Below, in pieces: positions 35,700 through 48,313 of a stretch of DNA of 64,000 nt. A model generated the notes under the pieces. That model was not told the DNA's origin, ran no database searches, and worked only from the letters and a program-made list of their open reading frames with translations. The stretch is from assembly GCA_005765155.1 (NCBI GenBank), contig VCCP01000008.1:558001-622000 (forward strand), read 5' to 3'. Position numbers and translations under genes: made by a program. Position 1 is the first letter of the stretch. Each line of letters begins with the position of its first letter. Source of the DNA: Zelopaecilomyces penicillatus (Eukaryota > Ascomycota > Sordariomycetes > Hypocreales > Pseudodiploosporaceae).

Positions 35700-36737
35700 T
35701 CCCATTGCGGCATCACCCCTGCGACGCCGATCAACCCGTTTTCTTTGTCTCAGTGCCTCACTGAGCTTATGTACGCCTGCGTCCTCGCCTTTGTCGCGGA
35801 TCACGAGTTGGTCCAGTCTTCTTTGTTCTTGTTCAGCCTCGCCCCAAGCATGTCTCTCATTCCGTCTCTCCCTCTAGCTCCACGGCCCGCGAAAGGTGGA
35901 TCAATCCGGGGTTCAAACGAGAACAGTTGTCATGGCCGAAGTATGTGGGGGGGAAGGGAACCCCAATCAGTTTGTCAAATGAAAAAGTGACTGTACCAGG
36001 ACAAGTTAGATACGGAGGACGTGCCCCGGGGAAGGGAGGGGGGGATGAACGCTCACTTTTTGTCTAGTACTGGTCTGTACTAGGTCCGAGACATGGTTTT
36101 CTACAGTACGGTAATGGTTTCTCTCTTCATCCACCTTCTGGGTCACGGTTTGGAACATTTGGAGCGGGAGAGAGCTACTTTTGTGGGCACATACAAGTTG
36201 CTGTGTACACCTAGCTATTTACTAGATGTATTGCATCAAGGAAAAAGCCACAGTGGCGGCGGCCCGTGTCCTGATCAGGCTGCAGCTTGGAGAGCGGCAA
36301 GTGTGATGAAGCAACACTCAAGAGTCAAAGCCCATGGTCTGAGATGATGCTGTCATGCATATTGCTACATGATGGTAAAATCCCCATGGGATGACCACGC
36401 AAGGGAGGACCCGGTTGCCCCGTGGAGAAAGGGTTTTATGTTTCCGGTTTTCATGTGCTGTAGGTTTATTTCCCCAACTTGTGCTGTGCATCATGTGAAT
36501 CATGTTCATGCTGTTGTTGTTTTGTGGTTGAGTCTAATAATGCTATCTAGCCATTGAGGCCTATCGTGTTCTATATCGATGCTGGATGAACTCTTTTCAC
36601 ATGGAGCTTTTGCCAATTCCCTCATTTTTCCGTCCATCCTGCATCTCTCGCCCCTTCTTCCTCTAGTCACGGCGGCCCATGATCACGGTACGAGTGCAAT
36701 AAACCCGGGAAGTGGGAATCATCAGGAGCATCATAGC

Positions 36738-36760
36738 GGGGGGGGGGGGGGGGGGGGGGG
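36738..36760. repeat. Poly-G tract (23)
   Basis: An uninterrupted run of 23 G. It could form G-quadruplex-like structure. Exact length is prone to sequencing error. Confidence 0.9.
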
Positions 36761-39247
36761 CATTAAGGTGTGTCTCACCGTCTGTTTTACGTCTTTGTCC
36801 ACCAACAGCCTTGCAAAACACACAACGCATCGGATCATCACGACTCCGGGCTCTGTTCGTCATCTGCAGACAGAAATTGAGAAATTGAGAAAGAGACCTT
36901 GAATTGAACCCTCCTGTTCACACGGGACGTCGGGCATGGGACCTCCTCGGACTATCGCTGCCTGCGTCATCAGAACCGACTAGCCGATGATCTAGTGGGA
37001 AGTAGTTGGAGCTGTCAATTTGAAAGAAAAACAAGCCCTAACTTCGGATCCCGAGGCGAGCATCTGTCTGCCCATCATCCATTGGCAGGTTTTATCTTTG
37101 GCACTAGGTGGTGGTTGTTGTTGGTGGCAGATAAGACAAGTATAGCGTGGCCAGCAGCGTGCCGTAGTTGCATTCAAAGCACCAGCGGCAGACTAGGTGG
37201 AGTCTTCAAGACCGCCGGAAGCGAAACGTGTGTCCATGGGGGTGTTTCTCGGGTCCTTTTTTCTTTTGGGTGGTACTTTTCGTTGCAGCAAGCTTCGTAT
37301 TTTTATTTTTGTTAACATGGAATTACTGTAAAACAGGGTTACCAACAGCTCCCAGGATATACGGCCCCACGTCTTGGGTGTTGGTTGGTGGGGGTTGTGA
37401 GACAAGTCTCTGGTGTACTACGGCTGGCTACATTATGGTTTACATGAGCGGATAAATGTGAGATATCCCATCATTCATAGTGTAACTAACGTCCTTGTAT
37501 TCATGTGTATCTCATCTGGTTCAACGGCCCTTTTTGTTGTCCGATGAGAGAAAGCGCTCAGAAGTGGTAATGACATCTGGAAGTAACGTATTACTTCTGA
37601 AAATAGAAGCAAATATATTAATTACCCTTCCTGTCTCGCTAACCCACTTCCTCCTAGATCTGTACTCTATACTTTCCATCTAGTAGCACGTGCCTCGCAC
37701 TTTAATGTAGAGATACCTTCATCTTGTGACACCTCGGCCTTCACCTATGCATCCATAGTACGTGGTATCTCATGCAGTGCTGCGTTAATCCTGGCAGGTT
37801 TCGACTAGTCTTTTGCTCTGGAAATCGCCTGATTGGATAGGCAAAACCTGATTCTGCACTTCTCCCCATGCCGCTTGATGTGTCTCGGCGGCGGCGTTTT
37901 TTGTGCGTGCGTTGTTCTGTCTGTGTAGGTTATTAGTGGTTATGTATGCTGCATGCGAGGAGTGGGAACAAAAGCCCCCGTTCGCACTAGCATTAATTTA
38001 TTTTCACAAACTACTACTAATTCAAAGCTGGGGGGGAATTAGTTCTTTATGATAGAAAAAGAGACCTGTAACGGCGTGGTTCTGTAGTGTCTCGTAGTAT
38101 TATACTCTGTCCCAGCTTTGAAGATGGTGTTGGTCGTCTTATTATTGAGTACAGTCGGCTTATTATTTATTATTAGCTGAGAGAATACCACCCCAATGTA
38201 CCTTTCATTCCCGACGCTTTGTTCACAGCCAGCCAACAAGGAAACCAACCCTTGTAGGGCTGACGTTTTCGGTAATACCACCGCCATGGTTCTCGTTCCC
38301 TGCTGTGTAACTACGACTCCCCAGCGGCTGACGTTTTCTTTTTCCTTTCCATCCTTAATAGCGCCATTCTCTCTTCTGTGCAGTTTTAGGTTCCCCACCA
38401 CACCTTTTTTGTATTTATTTATTTATTCATTAACTAATTAATTTATTTTTTCCTTCCTTCCTTCCCGAGCGATCCAATCCCTCAATCCATCTCTGATCCT
38501 ATCCGGCGATCCAGCACATCCCATCTCAGACTTACGTGGGTTTGCCGGGACCAGGGAAGGTGTTCGTTCACCCCTTATCCGTTCCAAGGAGGGGGGGGAG
38601 GGGGCGAACGATTTGACGGGGAAAAACGGTTCATGACCAGTGAGTGGGAGGGGGGTGGGGGGGCGTTCGGTCCCGGTTAAGCACAATTGGAAATAGAGAG
38701 AGGGTGGGAGGCAAAAAAAAAAGTGACAGAAATCTTGGGGATTTTATCGCCGCTTTTGGAGGAGGCATTTCCTCATTGGCCGCCGTGCAGCAACTATGCG
38801 TTGTCGTTTTTTATTTTGTACGTACATGTAAGTATCGGTATGGAGGCGGCAAGTATGTATTGTGGATTACTACTTTCTCATGCATCACTCACTCCAGCCC
38901 AGCCTCTCTCGAGCTGATGCCCCTTCTTTTCTGTTGGTTGGCCGTCAGTCTGTCTGTCCGTTCCTCTTCCTACTCTAGTCTCCTGCGCGGCTTTCTATTT
39001 TGCATGCGCAACCTTTTTGTTGTTTCTCTTTTGGCTGCCCATTGATATTAAAGCAAGCCCCGATGGGCCGGGGGAGAAGTGGGTTAGACAAGAATCCCTC
39101 ATTGGAACAGGAAGGATTCGTCTGCATGGCCCTTTGCCCTTTGCCCACACACCCCCCCTTAAGGCGAAGTCCGGGAATAGTATGGGCTGAGGCATACTTG
39201 CTTGCTTGCCTCCATACACAATGCACATGGGCGGCTTGCAGATTCAG

Positions 39248-39274
39248 CCCCCCCCCCCCCCCCCCCCCCCCCCC
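39248..39274. repeat. Poly-C tract (27)
   Basis: An uninterrupted run of 27 C, the longest homopolymer in the window. It breaks any reading frame assigned across it. Confidence 0.9.
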
Positions 39275-40878
39275 TATGGGAAAGGACTCCAAAAAAAAAG
39301 GCGGTCCCCCCCTCGTGTCAGCTTTGGTGATACTGACTGGGCGCGCGCGGACAAGGGAAAGAAAATGGAGGGTTTCCTGGGGCGAAATAAGCTGACTGAA
39401 CTTTTGGGTCCCCGGGCAAAAAGGAAAACCCCAAAAAATGAGGGTAATGGAGTAGGTAAGGTAAGGCAAGGAAGGTATGTACATCATGGAGGGACCCGAA
39501 GCCTCAGCCGCGCCCCCCCGTTGCTGCACCCCGTTCGGGCGGCTAGGCGACCGGATTGGCCGGAGGTAGCCGGGGCGAGGCGAGGCTTCTGCTCAACTCG
39601 TATTTTTTCTCGACTTGTTATTATTTTCCAATCCGTTTCTGGCGAAATATCATTTTTGTCATTAGGCATGTATGTATTTTATGAAAATGTTGTATCGAAA
39701 CCCCCCCCCCTCCTTCATTTTCATCCTTTTTAGCGCTGCGATGGCTTCGCAAATCCAGCCTTGCTCAGCCAATTAGCCGCCTTGACACTGCCTCAAAATT
39801 CATCGGTTCATAGGGTAGTTCAGTCACTTGACATGACATTTTTACCAGAATCCTGTCGGTGAGAGAGCCACTTTCCAATCCATTTCTTACCCTGACAACA
39901 GTTCCTTCAACCTGGAATCCCAGAGGACGGCTCGGCATCCCACGGTAATATCTGTCGACATCAAGAGAGAGAGAGAGAGGATTACCAACAGCATATATCC
40001 GTACATTAAGTTACCTTGGCTTTTTTTTTAAAACCTCCCCTTGCGTGTTGATCACCAGGCTTGGCTACCAGTGCAGGTCTCAACGCCTCCTGCACAAACT
40101 GATAGTTTCCCCTAATGATACTTGATAGAAACTGGGGGGGGGGATGGACGTATTGCCCGGGTTAGACCCTCCCCTCGGAAGCAGTTCCGTCTGCTCGAAT
40201 CTGCAATACCTTGTAGATCTACCCAATTTCGTGGCTCAGCCAACAGCCTGCAACAGAGCGCAGGGTAGCTAGATATGTAAGTATGTATGTATGTATGTAT
40301 TTCACGGCGTGGGGAGGGTGTGGGCATGGCATGGGCGGGCTTGCATGAGTTAGTTTGACGTATATTTCCTGCACTCGCGAACAGCGCGACACCGGCCGCA
40401 GCTGGGTCGTTCGATAATGGGGTCAGATACTCACTCGCCCGAGCTGTTGGTCTTGTCCGTCCGTCTGTCTGTCTGCCCGTCTGTGTTAAGCACAAACTAA
40501 CTCACTCGGCATTGATCAGTCTTCCGGGATTGGATTTAAATACCACAGCCTATCCGCCGAAATCTATAACAAAAAAACTTGTTGAGCTATCGACGCTAGT
40601 CAGAAGTGTGTCCCAAAAGCATTGAGTGAGATAAGCGAAGCTATTGTTCTATCATTTCCGTCATCGTCATACCTACCCGGCTATACGATCAATTTTCTGT
40701 TTTTGGTAAGCAATAAGCAATGCCACAACCTACTCTATTTTATTACTTACTCTAACCGGCCATATCCACAACGCAGCCAATATCAATACTCCCCTTCCGC
40801 TCTCCCCCTTCGAAAGTCTGTTCCTTTCTTGCGCCCAACCTACAATATACATCTCATCACTACCCTCTCCTCTTCAAC

Positions 40879-42318
40879 ATGCACAGTATTCTGGACTCAT
40901 ATCCAGAGTATGCCGATACGGCTAAACTGGACGAGTTGCGTGCCACTGAGTACTCCTATCTCGACGAGCAAGGTCATGTCTATCTTGATTATACCGGCTC
41001 CGGCCTCGCTGCTCGCGCTCAGCACCAAGCTCATCAAGACCGTTTGACCAGCACCACCTTTGGCAACCCACACTCTGCCAACCCGACCAGCCGGTCCTCT
41101 ACGGAGCTCGTGGAGGAGGCTCGGCAGCGAGTATTGACATATCTAAACGCTTCTCCCGAGGAGTATACAGTCATCTTCACAGCGAATGCCACCGGGGCAG
41201 CGAGACTAGTCGCCGAGTCATACAAGTTCCGCAGGGGCTCTAAACTGGTCCTCACGGCAGATAACCATAACTCGGTCAATGGATTCCGTGTCTATGCCCG
41301 GCGGGGTCATGCCCGTAGTGTGGTGATCCCTCTCCGGGAGCCAGATCTTCGCATTGACACAGCGGCCGTTGCCAAAGCACTCTCCCGTCGGCGCCGGGGT
41401 ATACTCGGGCGGTGCCTGGGCGCGAGAGGCTTGTTTGCATATCCGGCTCAGAGCAACTTTAGTGGTGTCCGGCATCCCCTGGAGTGGGTTGATATGGCTC
41501 AGAAGCAAGGATACGACGTGCTGCTCGATGCTGCAGCTTACCTTCCCACCAGCAAACTAGACCTGTCAGTTGTCCGACCCGAGTTCGCCATTGTCAGCTG
41601 GTACAAGCTCTTTGGGTTTCCAACGGGTGTGGGGTGTCTCATCGCTCGGCATGATGCCCTGGCCCGGCTCGACCGACCCTGGTTTTCCGGTGGCACGGTA
41701 GAAGCGGCGACTGTGGGCGTAAACTGGCACATCATGAAGGGTGGCAATGCTGGCTTTGAAGATGGCACCGTCAATTTCTTGTCAATACCAGACGTTCATT
41801 TCGGCCTGGACTGGCTTACATCCATCGGGATGGATGTCATTCACAACCGAGTGAATTACCTGACGGGTTGGTTCCTCCACCGCATCCAAGGCCTCCGCCA
41901 CAGCGACGGCAAGCCCATGGTGCGCATCTATGGGCCCAAAAACAACGTATCACGAGGCGGCACGGTGTGCTTCAACTTCATCGACACAGCAGGCAAGACG
42001 GTGGACGAGCGGCTGGTAGACATTGAAACAGCGGCAGCCGGCATCTCGATCCGCACCGGGTGTTTCTGCAACCCCGGTGCGGGCGAAGGTGCATTTCACG
42101 TCAAGGCGCCTGCCTTAATGCCGCTGCTTCCCATCAAGAAGATTACCTTTCAGGAGATTATCAGAATCATAGGGCTCCCCACCGCAGGCGCTATCCGTGT
42201 CTCCTTTGGCCTCGCGTCGACAGCAAACGACGTGGACCGCTTCATTACCTTTGCAGAGGAGACATACCGGGATCGTTTGACATCGTCCAAGGGTCTGGCG
42301 CCCCGGCAGAGCTGCTAA
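40879..42318 (+). CDS. PLP-dependent aminotransferase class V, molybdenum cofactor sulfurase-like
   Basis: Single-exon 479-aa protein matching the N-terminal cysteine desulfurase-like domain of Mo-cofactor sulfurases, which move sulfur from cysteine to the cofactor of xanthine dehydrogenase and aldehyde oxidase. Visible motifs are YLDYTGSGLAARAQ near the N-terminus, FGNPHSANPTS, VIFTANATGAARLVAES, the PLP-site TADNHNSVNGFR, DAAAYLPTSKLDLS, and the Schiff-base Lys243 in SWYKLFGFPTGVG. The C-terminal part has RTGCFCNPGAGE, whose cysteine would be the persulfide carrier. The MOSC substrate-binding domain of full-length fungal sulfurases (about 800 aa) is absent, and the sequence downstream does not encode one. 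It may be a stand-alone desulfurase of different specificity. Confidence 0.9.
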   Translation: MHSILDSYPEYADTAKLDELRATEYSYLDEQGHVYLDYTGSGLAARAQHQAHQDRLTSTTFGNPHSANPTSRSSTELVEEARQRVLTYLNASPEEYTVIFTANATGAARLVAESYKFRRGSKLVLTADNHNSVNGFRVYARRGHARSVVIPLREPDLRIDTAAVAKALSRRRRGILGRCLGARGLFAYPAQSNFSGVRHPLEWVDMAQKQGYDVLLDAAAYLPTSKLDLSVVRPEFAIVSWYKLFGFPTGVGCLIARHDALARLDRPWFSGGTVEAATVGVNWHIMKGGNAGFEDGTVNFLSIPDVHFGLDWLTSIGMDVIHNRVNYLTGWFLHRIQGLRHSDGKPMVRIYGPKNNVSRGGTVCFNFIDTAGKTVDERLVDIETAAAGISIRTGCFCNPGAGEGAFHVKAPALMPLLPIKKITFQEIIRIIGLPTAGAIRVSFGLASTANDVDRFITFAEETYRDRLTSSKGLAPRQSC

Positions 42319-44928
42319 TGAATGACTTTTTTTTGTGGATATCTATTTTTCTTCTTCTTCTTCTTCTTCGTCTCTTCATCTCTGGTTTGTTTTGCGTTTG
42401 CGTTTGCATCGCATTGGGCATGGGGGGTGTGTGTGTGATTCGAGCAGATGGGACACATAGGCGTGGGCAGGGGAGCAGCAGGGAGTTGGGCAAAGCTTTT
42501 TTTTTTCTTTTTGTGGTGAGGGGGCGGGAGTATGGAATTGCTTTTCTTTTCGTGCCGGATCGCGAGAATCGAAACCGGGTTAGCATTACCGGCAATACCC
42601 ATTGACAGGGAGAAGGGATTAGCCGTACAGTACGTTGTACGTTGTATGTAAATATGCGTGCATCTTTACCTGCGCTGCAGGGTGCATGGGTAGATTGATG
42701 ATTGTGGACAGACCAGGTAGTCAGCTCAAATCAAACAAGCCGTTTTGATATCATTGTTGACCGATGCTTGTTCTTTACTCTCAAACCCCTTGCTCGCTTC
42801 GGCGTGCATGGCATGTGCGTCGCCGTTCATTTGGGCCAACACCATTCAAAATGCTAAATGAAGGCATTGTCCAGGCAAAGATTTTCGCACAAGACGCCCC
42901 AAAACATCATCGATCAATCGTTTGCGAGCTGCCCTGAGCACAAACGATCAGTGCTAGACCCTCATCCGGTATCGCCAGCTCACTCGTCTCTGCCCGCCCC
43001 CTGTCCCAGACTTCGCAGGGTCAAGGGTCCGGTTCCCACAACGGGTTTTTTTCCCCAACCGCGGTCCTGGACTGAGCCACGACCCCTGGGCATGTTTGTG
43101 GGGGTCACTGGCACGTTTTTGTCTGCAGTGAAACTGCGGCAGCAGACGCATACGCATTGACAGACGTTGTCAGCAACATGCTGTTGGTTGCCATACTTTG
43201 AGATGCATATGACACGGAGTTCTGGCATTGCGATAGTAACCCGGTTGTGTGTGGTGTGTGTGTGTTATATGTGTGTGTATTCTGTGCCGTGCCAAGTTAC
43301 ATGGCCAAATAATTGCATGTTTCTGCACTGTTATGAACAACAATGATGACTTTATCTGCTGTTTGCTAAACTTGCTGTTGGTTGGTTAACCCGAGAATCT
43401 CGCCGAGAGAGAGAAACGAGGCAGAAGAGGTTTCTCTTGTTTGAAAATACTAATAATCATTAGTGGTTATGTCATACACCTACAATCTACCAATTCATAT
43501 ATGAAGCATGTGGTAAAAGCCCAGTTCTGTGGGCCAAGATGTGGATGTGGGTGAGACTCATCAAGCCTCTCCCGCCGGGCCTATTGCACGACGGCGTGGC
43601 AAGGCCGAGGAACTTTGTCTCGGCTCACAACTTTCCACAGCAAAAACGGTAATGTAACAGTAGATGGATAGCCGTTACACGAAATGGGGGAATGAGGCGG
43701 AAACTGCCACCTTTTGTCGATGCTGACTAGTGACTCTGCCTACACCCGTACGGGCAAACCCGATCCTGGGTTGCGCCCGTAAAACCACGAGAAAGGGAAG
43801 CTTTATCAAGGGTTTGTCACAAGCCCCCGGCACGTTGTTCCGGCAAATTTGTCAAAGTTTGACGGGCAAAGATGACTGATTGCCGTGGTTCGCAAGCCAC
43901 GAGAAACTCTTCAACCCTCGTGGAGGGACAAGCCACCATCAGGGATGCCTATGTCACACATATTTTCCGATCAAGCTTGCTTTCTCTTCCCTTCAAAGAC
44001 CAGGATCCCCATGTCATGGAGAGTCAAGGCAGCCTTTTTCAGCGTTCGAAGGGGAGCTGCTAAACGGTTGAGCCTTCAACGGGGGGCTATGATGGTTATT
44101 ATTGCTTTTTGACTGGCTATACGCTGTAGTTTTAGTGCCCTAAAGGGTGGAGATGACAGGGACAGGGCAACAAAGTCTCTTGGCAAGTTGCAACTTTGCA
44201 TTTCGCAGATTGAAGCCAGTAATTAGTCTCTGCCCATGTTGCTGTTTCTACTAAATGCTGGCTCACAATAGCTTCCATTGTCGCTGTATTCAGAAATTCT
44301 AGTGCCGCTTGTGTTTGGTCCAAGGTTTTTGATGAACAGCCATTCTCTACTTCGGATTTTTACCCGCCAGTCCGATTAGCTAATACGTTCAAGGGCAGGT
44401 ATTTGTGGACTATCTGCAACAGGCTTTGTTATCACAGTAACCAGATAGTGGACTAACAATTCTTCATTTGTTGTAGCATGGCATATGCATTCAAAACTTG
44501 GTGCACCTATCTATTTAGTATGTAACATTTACTATCTTAAGCATCATGCGGGACTCTATTATTTTTTCCTGTTTTCTTTTTTTTCATGTGCCCTACTTCG
44601 TACAAGATAGCGGGGTTCAGTTAGCAATTTGAGTATCACCATGTGTAAATAGTGCAAACGGCAGCTCGGAACAACTGAGTTATTCAGCTATCACCTCTTT
44701 CCCCCTCACTGAAGTCACACTCACTCTGAATAAGCCAGCATGTCATCGCGAACCTCGGCTCAAAGCCTCAAATTAACTGTTTCTCGACGTGAGCCAATCT
44801 CTACGTCATACACATTTCCGCCCGACTCAAAGTGAAAACTCCATAACCCAAACACCAACCCCAGTTCAAAACCCATTCCATATCATCCTCACACTTCTGA
44901 CGGTGCTTAAATCCACAACTTCATTGCA
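42319..44928. other. Gene-poor region, 2.6 kb
   Basis: This lies between two plus-strand genes. It contains TTC-repeat sequence just after the stop (about 42347-42370) and GT-rich tracts near 43245-43282. No coding frame or RNA gene is supported. The last part should be the promoter of the epoxide hydrolase gene. Confidence 0.5.
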
Positions 44929-46312
44929 ATGTCGTCAGACATCAGACCTTTCAAAATCTCCATTCCCGACTCTTCCATCGATTCCCTAAAGGCTAAGCTT
45001 GCCTCGGCCACCTTCCCAGACGAAGTCAGCTTCTCTAATGACTGGAACTACGGCGCGCCGCTTCACGATGTGCAGCGCCTGGCAAAATATTGGCGAGATG
45101 GATTCGACTGGCGTGCCCAAGAGGAGAAGCTTAACAAGATCCCTCATTTCGTCACAACTATTTCTGTAGAAGGGTTCCGTGATCTAAACATCCATTTCGT
45201 TCATCAACGGAGTAGCAGGCCGGGCAGCATACCCTTGTTATTCTGTCATGGATGTGAGTGTTTCTTTTGCACTTTCTTCTTAGCAGCCTTTGCTTCTGAG
45301 GCACTCTAAAATGGCTAACATGTTGTTGAATTGATGTGACTCCAGGGCCCGGGAGTTTCTTGGAAGTTCTAAAGGTCCTTCCACTACTCACAGAGCCCAA
45401 ATTCCAAGATGCGCCTTCATTTCATGTCGTTGCCCCCTCACTCCCAAACTTTGGCTTCTCCGACGCCGTCCATGAAAAAGAGTTTTCCATTCCACACTAC
45501 GCTGAACTCGTCCACAAACTGATGCTCAAGTTGGGCTACGATCAATACGGTAGGTTTTCTTCACTTCTCTTCTCAAACTTCACATTGTTCCTTTCGGCTC
45601 ACTTTTCATTCTCAATCAAGTAACACAAGGCGGAGACTGGGGCTTTTTCATCACCCGTCTCGTCGGCCTTCAATACCCAAACCACTGCCTAGCCTCTCAC
45701 ACCAACTTCGTGTGCGTACGGCCCTCGCCGATCAAAGCGCTGTGGCAAGGCATTCAATACCTGCTCGGATGGCAGACAGAGTCTGAAAAAGCTGGATTCG
45801 CCCGCACGACGTGGTATGTCAAAGAAGGCTCTGGTTACCTTCTCGAACAGAGCACTAAGCCCTCAACACTTGGGTTTGCCATGGCTGATTCACCGACGGC
45901 ACTGCTGGCCTGGATATACGAAAAGCTACATGATTGGACAGACAACTATCCCTGGACGGATGATGAGATTCTGACCTGGGTCTCTATTTACCAGTTCTCG
46001 ACTGCTGGGCCTGCAGCTAGTCTGAGAATTTACTACGAAGCTACTCATATCGGCCGAGAAAAAATGAGGAATGCAACTGAGTACATACCCAAAGTGCCAC
46101 TCGGCGTATCGTTCTACCCAAAGGATCTATGTGCGCTTCCTACATCATGGGGATCATGTCTTGGACCTATCGTGTTTGAGACTACACACCAAGAAGGCGG
46201 CCATTTCGCAGCTCACGAGTGTCCTGAAGTGTTTGTAGAAGACTTGCGCAAAATGTTTGGCAGAGGAGGTGGCGCTGAGCAGGTCTCACTAAAGTTCAAG
46301 TCGGATTCATGA
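44929..46312 (+). CDS. Epoxide hydrolase (microsomal type, alpha/beta hydrolase)
   Basis: This enzyme hydrolyses epoxides to diols, and in fungi serves detoxification or secondary metabolism. Exons 44929-45253, 45346-45549 and 45621-46312 give 406 aa. The N-terminal EHN region (residues 1-105) starts IRPFKISIPDSSIDSLKAKL. The oxyanion-hole motif HGWPGSF lies across the first splice junction. The nucleophile elbow is QGGDWGFF with Asp182. The catalytic His is His371 in EGGHFAAHE. A membrane-anchor helix is not obvious, and fungal members are often soluble. The cap region is rich in Tyr, the residue that activates the epoxide. The two splice junctions both restore expected motifs. The gene converges on the subtilisin gene, with stop codons 0.6 kb apart. 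Confidence 0.94.
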
Positions 46313-46939
46313 TTGATGTTTCACACAAAACTACAAATCTCAATCATCCCATGTTTCAAACACGACCTCCGTGGGAAAGAGATGCCCAAGGCGGCTGACT
46401 TGATGGTACCATTTGGGCTTTTTCTTACGATGTATATGTGTATTTGATCTAGTAGAATAGTCGAATGTGGACAATCTGTGTTCAAAGAGGCTCTGAGCTG
46501 ACAATCTCCACCAAAATACGGTCAATGGTGCGGAGTAAATTAACTGTAAATGGTTGAGCCGTTACAAACCAAAATTTTCAGCTTTTGGAACTTCACAGCC
46601 TGCAATGGTAGATTAGAATGGTAGGCATCACCAGCGCCATGGCTCTGATCAACTAACCCTTCCTCACTAGTTCACATTTCCCGCTCAAAGACATTCACGT
46701 TATTCACATCAAGGTATATGAAGAAATTTAAAGAGCAACTGATAGTTGCTTCAAAGTTTGTATGTCCATTCATCATCCTATGCACAATTGTTTCATATAT
46801 ACATCAGAAAATCATTCAGATGTCAAAGGTCCCGAGCAACCCCATTTTCATCCGTTGGTGCCTATATCCAGTGGGCTTTCATAATCCTCCTCCCTTCAAG
46901 GGTCCAGAGATTTGTTTGTTTCATAAATACTTGGTCAGT
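46313..46939. other. Intergenic: convergent 3' ends
   Basis: This 627-bp AT-rich spacer lies between the convergent epoxide hydrolase and subtilisin genes. I see nothing beyond presumed 3' UTRs. Confidence 0.5.
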
Positions 46940-48313
46940 TTAACCAGATGGGTTGCCGTTGAAGGCAAGGAGGTTGGCAGTGCCAGCGGGGAGGCCGGTG
47001 ATGGCGTTTCTGGTGGCAAGAGCCTGGATGCGAGCGCAGAGCTGCTTGGCACCGGGGAAGCCCTCAAGGCCGGCCAGGTAAGCACCGAGACCGGCAATAT
47101 GGGGAGAGGCCATGGAGGTACCGGAGATGGAGTTCTGAAAGCGGCAAATGTTAGTCCATGTAGATGAAAAGGAAGAAAGACATATGGCATGTTACTTACA
47201 GTGCCACCGTTCAACCAGGTGGAGAGGATAGCGGTTCCAGGAGCGAAGATGTCGACGAGGTTGCCGTAGTTGGAGAAAGATGAGCGAGCATCACTAATTG
47301 TGGTGGCACCAACAGTGCAGACAGAAGGCTCGGAAGCGGGGGAGAAACCGGCGGAGTCGGCGTTGCTGTTGCCAGCGGCGACAGCGAGGAAGACGTTGGC
47401 ATTGACCAGAGAGGCCGCAGCCTGGTTGACAGAGTCTGAGCGGCCACCACCCAAGCTCATGTTGGCAACAACTCCCTTGGGGCAGTTGCGAGTCTTGGAG
47501 TCGCTAGCGACAAAGTCAATACCGGCAATGATGCCGGCGAAGGAGCCGCTGCCGCCATCATCGAGAACCTTGACACCGTAGAGCTTGGTCTTCTTGGCAA
47601 CACCGTAGGACCTGCTGCCGATGGTACCGGCAACGTGAGTGCCGTGGCCGTTGCCGTCAGTGTTATCGTTGGTGATGAAAGTCTTGATCTGGGCAGCGCG
47701 TCCCTCGAATTCCTGTGAACCCACTGTCAGTCTCTTGTTCTTATTACCAATGTCTGTTAGGCGATGTTGCTTACGGGGTGACCGGCATCAATACCAGTAT
47801 CGATGACATAGGCGCAAGTTCCCTCACCAGCGCTGGTATCATACTCATAGGTGGTGCTGCCGCGAGCACGGTGGGAAATGCGGCCAAGACCCCAAGGAGC
47901 ATTGGGTTGTTGAGTGAAAGCCTCGAGAGTAACGATGGCATCCTGCTCAATGTACTCGACCTATGAAACAAGGAAATTAAACGTCAGAAAGATTCCCTTG
48001 TCTGGTTGATGGTATTGTGTAGACTTACATCGGGGTGCTCTCGAAGAGCCTCGAGAGTCTCCTTGTCCAAGGTACCAGAGAAGCCCTGGAAGGCGTGGTG
48101 GAAGATGTGGTCAGCGCCCTCGGAGAGGATAGTCACGGCATCCTCAACAGAAGCGAGAGAGCTGCCCTCTCGGAACTTGACGATGTATTTGTCGGCAATG
48201 AGGTTCGAGTCGTCACCACGGGGGACGAGGACGGGAGCAGGAGTGGCTCGCCTGGTGGTGGTTGGGGCACCCAAGACCACGGGAAGGATGGCGAGGAGGA
48301 CAGACAGACGCAT
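46940..48313 (-). CDS. Secreted subtilisin-like serine protease (S8, proteinase K type)
   Basis: This is an extracellular endopeptidase. Exons on the minus strand are 48029-48313, 47775-47960, 47200-47712 and 46940-47134, giving 392 aa. The signal peptide is MRLSVLLAILPVVLGAP; an I9-type inhibitory propeptide follows (KYIVKFREG, FQGFSGTLDKETLEALREHP). Mature sequence starts near AFTQQPNAPWGLGRISH. The catalytic triad is Asp149 (VIDTGID), His180 (GNGHGTHVAGT) and Ser335 (SGTSMASPH), with an ANMSLGGG substrate strand and the oxyanion Asn in AAAGNSN. All parts are intact. It resembles Pr1/VCP1-type cuticle-degrading proteases of insect- and nematode-attacking Hypocreales, which is a family resemblance rather than evidence of host range. 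A TATA-like element lies about 140 bp upstream. Confidence 0.96.

Larger units (their letters stand above)
33243..40878. other. Very long gene-poor region, 7.6 kb, rich in homopolymers
   Basis: No gene is supported on either strand; open frames here run through low-complexity sequence and lack domains. Visible features are a 42-bp tandem duplication at 34653-34736, a (GT)n tract at 35122-35138, and a (GTAT)5 tract at 40281-40300. Long homopolymers include 14 C, 23 G, 27 C, 10 C and 10 G between 35.7 and 40.2 kb. A TATA-like atttaaatac at 40534-40543, about 340 bp upstream of the next ATG, may serve the PLP-enzyme gene. A non-coding transcript or long UTRs are possible but not shown by sequence. 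Confidence 0.5.

Noticed and set aside
39206..39733. 175-codon frame with a poly-Pro stretch
   Set aside because: It exists only because it crosses a 27-C homopolymer; the rest is basic, low-complexity sequence, and other frames are equally open.
40622..41047. 141-codon frame overlapping the start of the PLP enzyme
   Set aside because: It overlaps the start of the PLP enzyme in another frame, covering its 5' UTR and first codons; Ser/Thr/Pro-rich without motifs.
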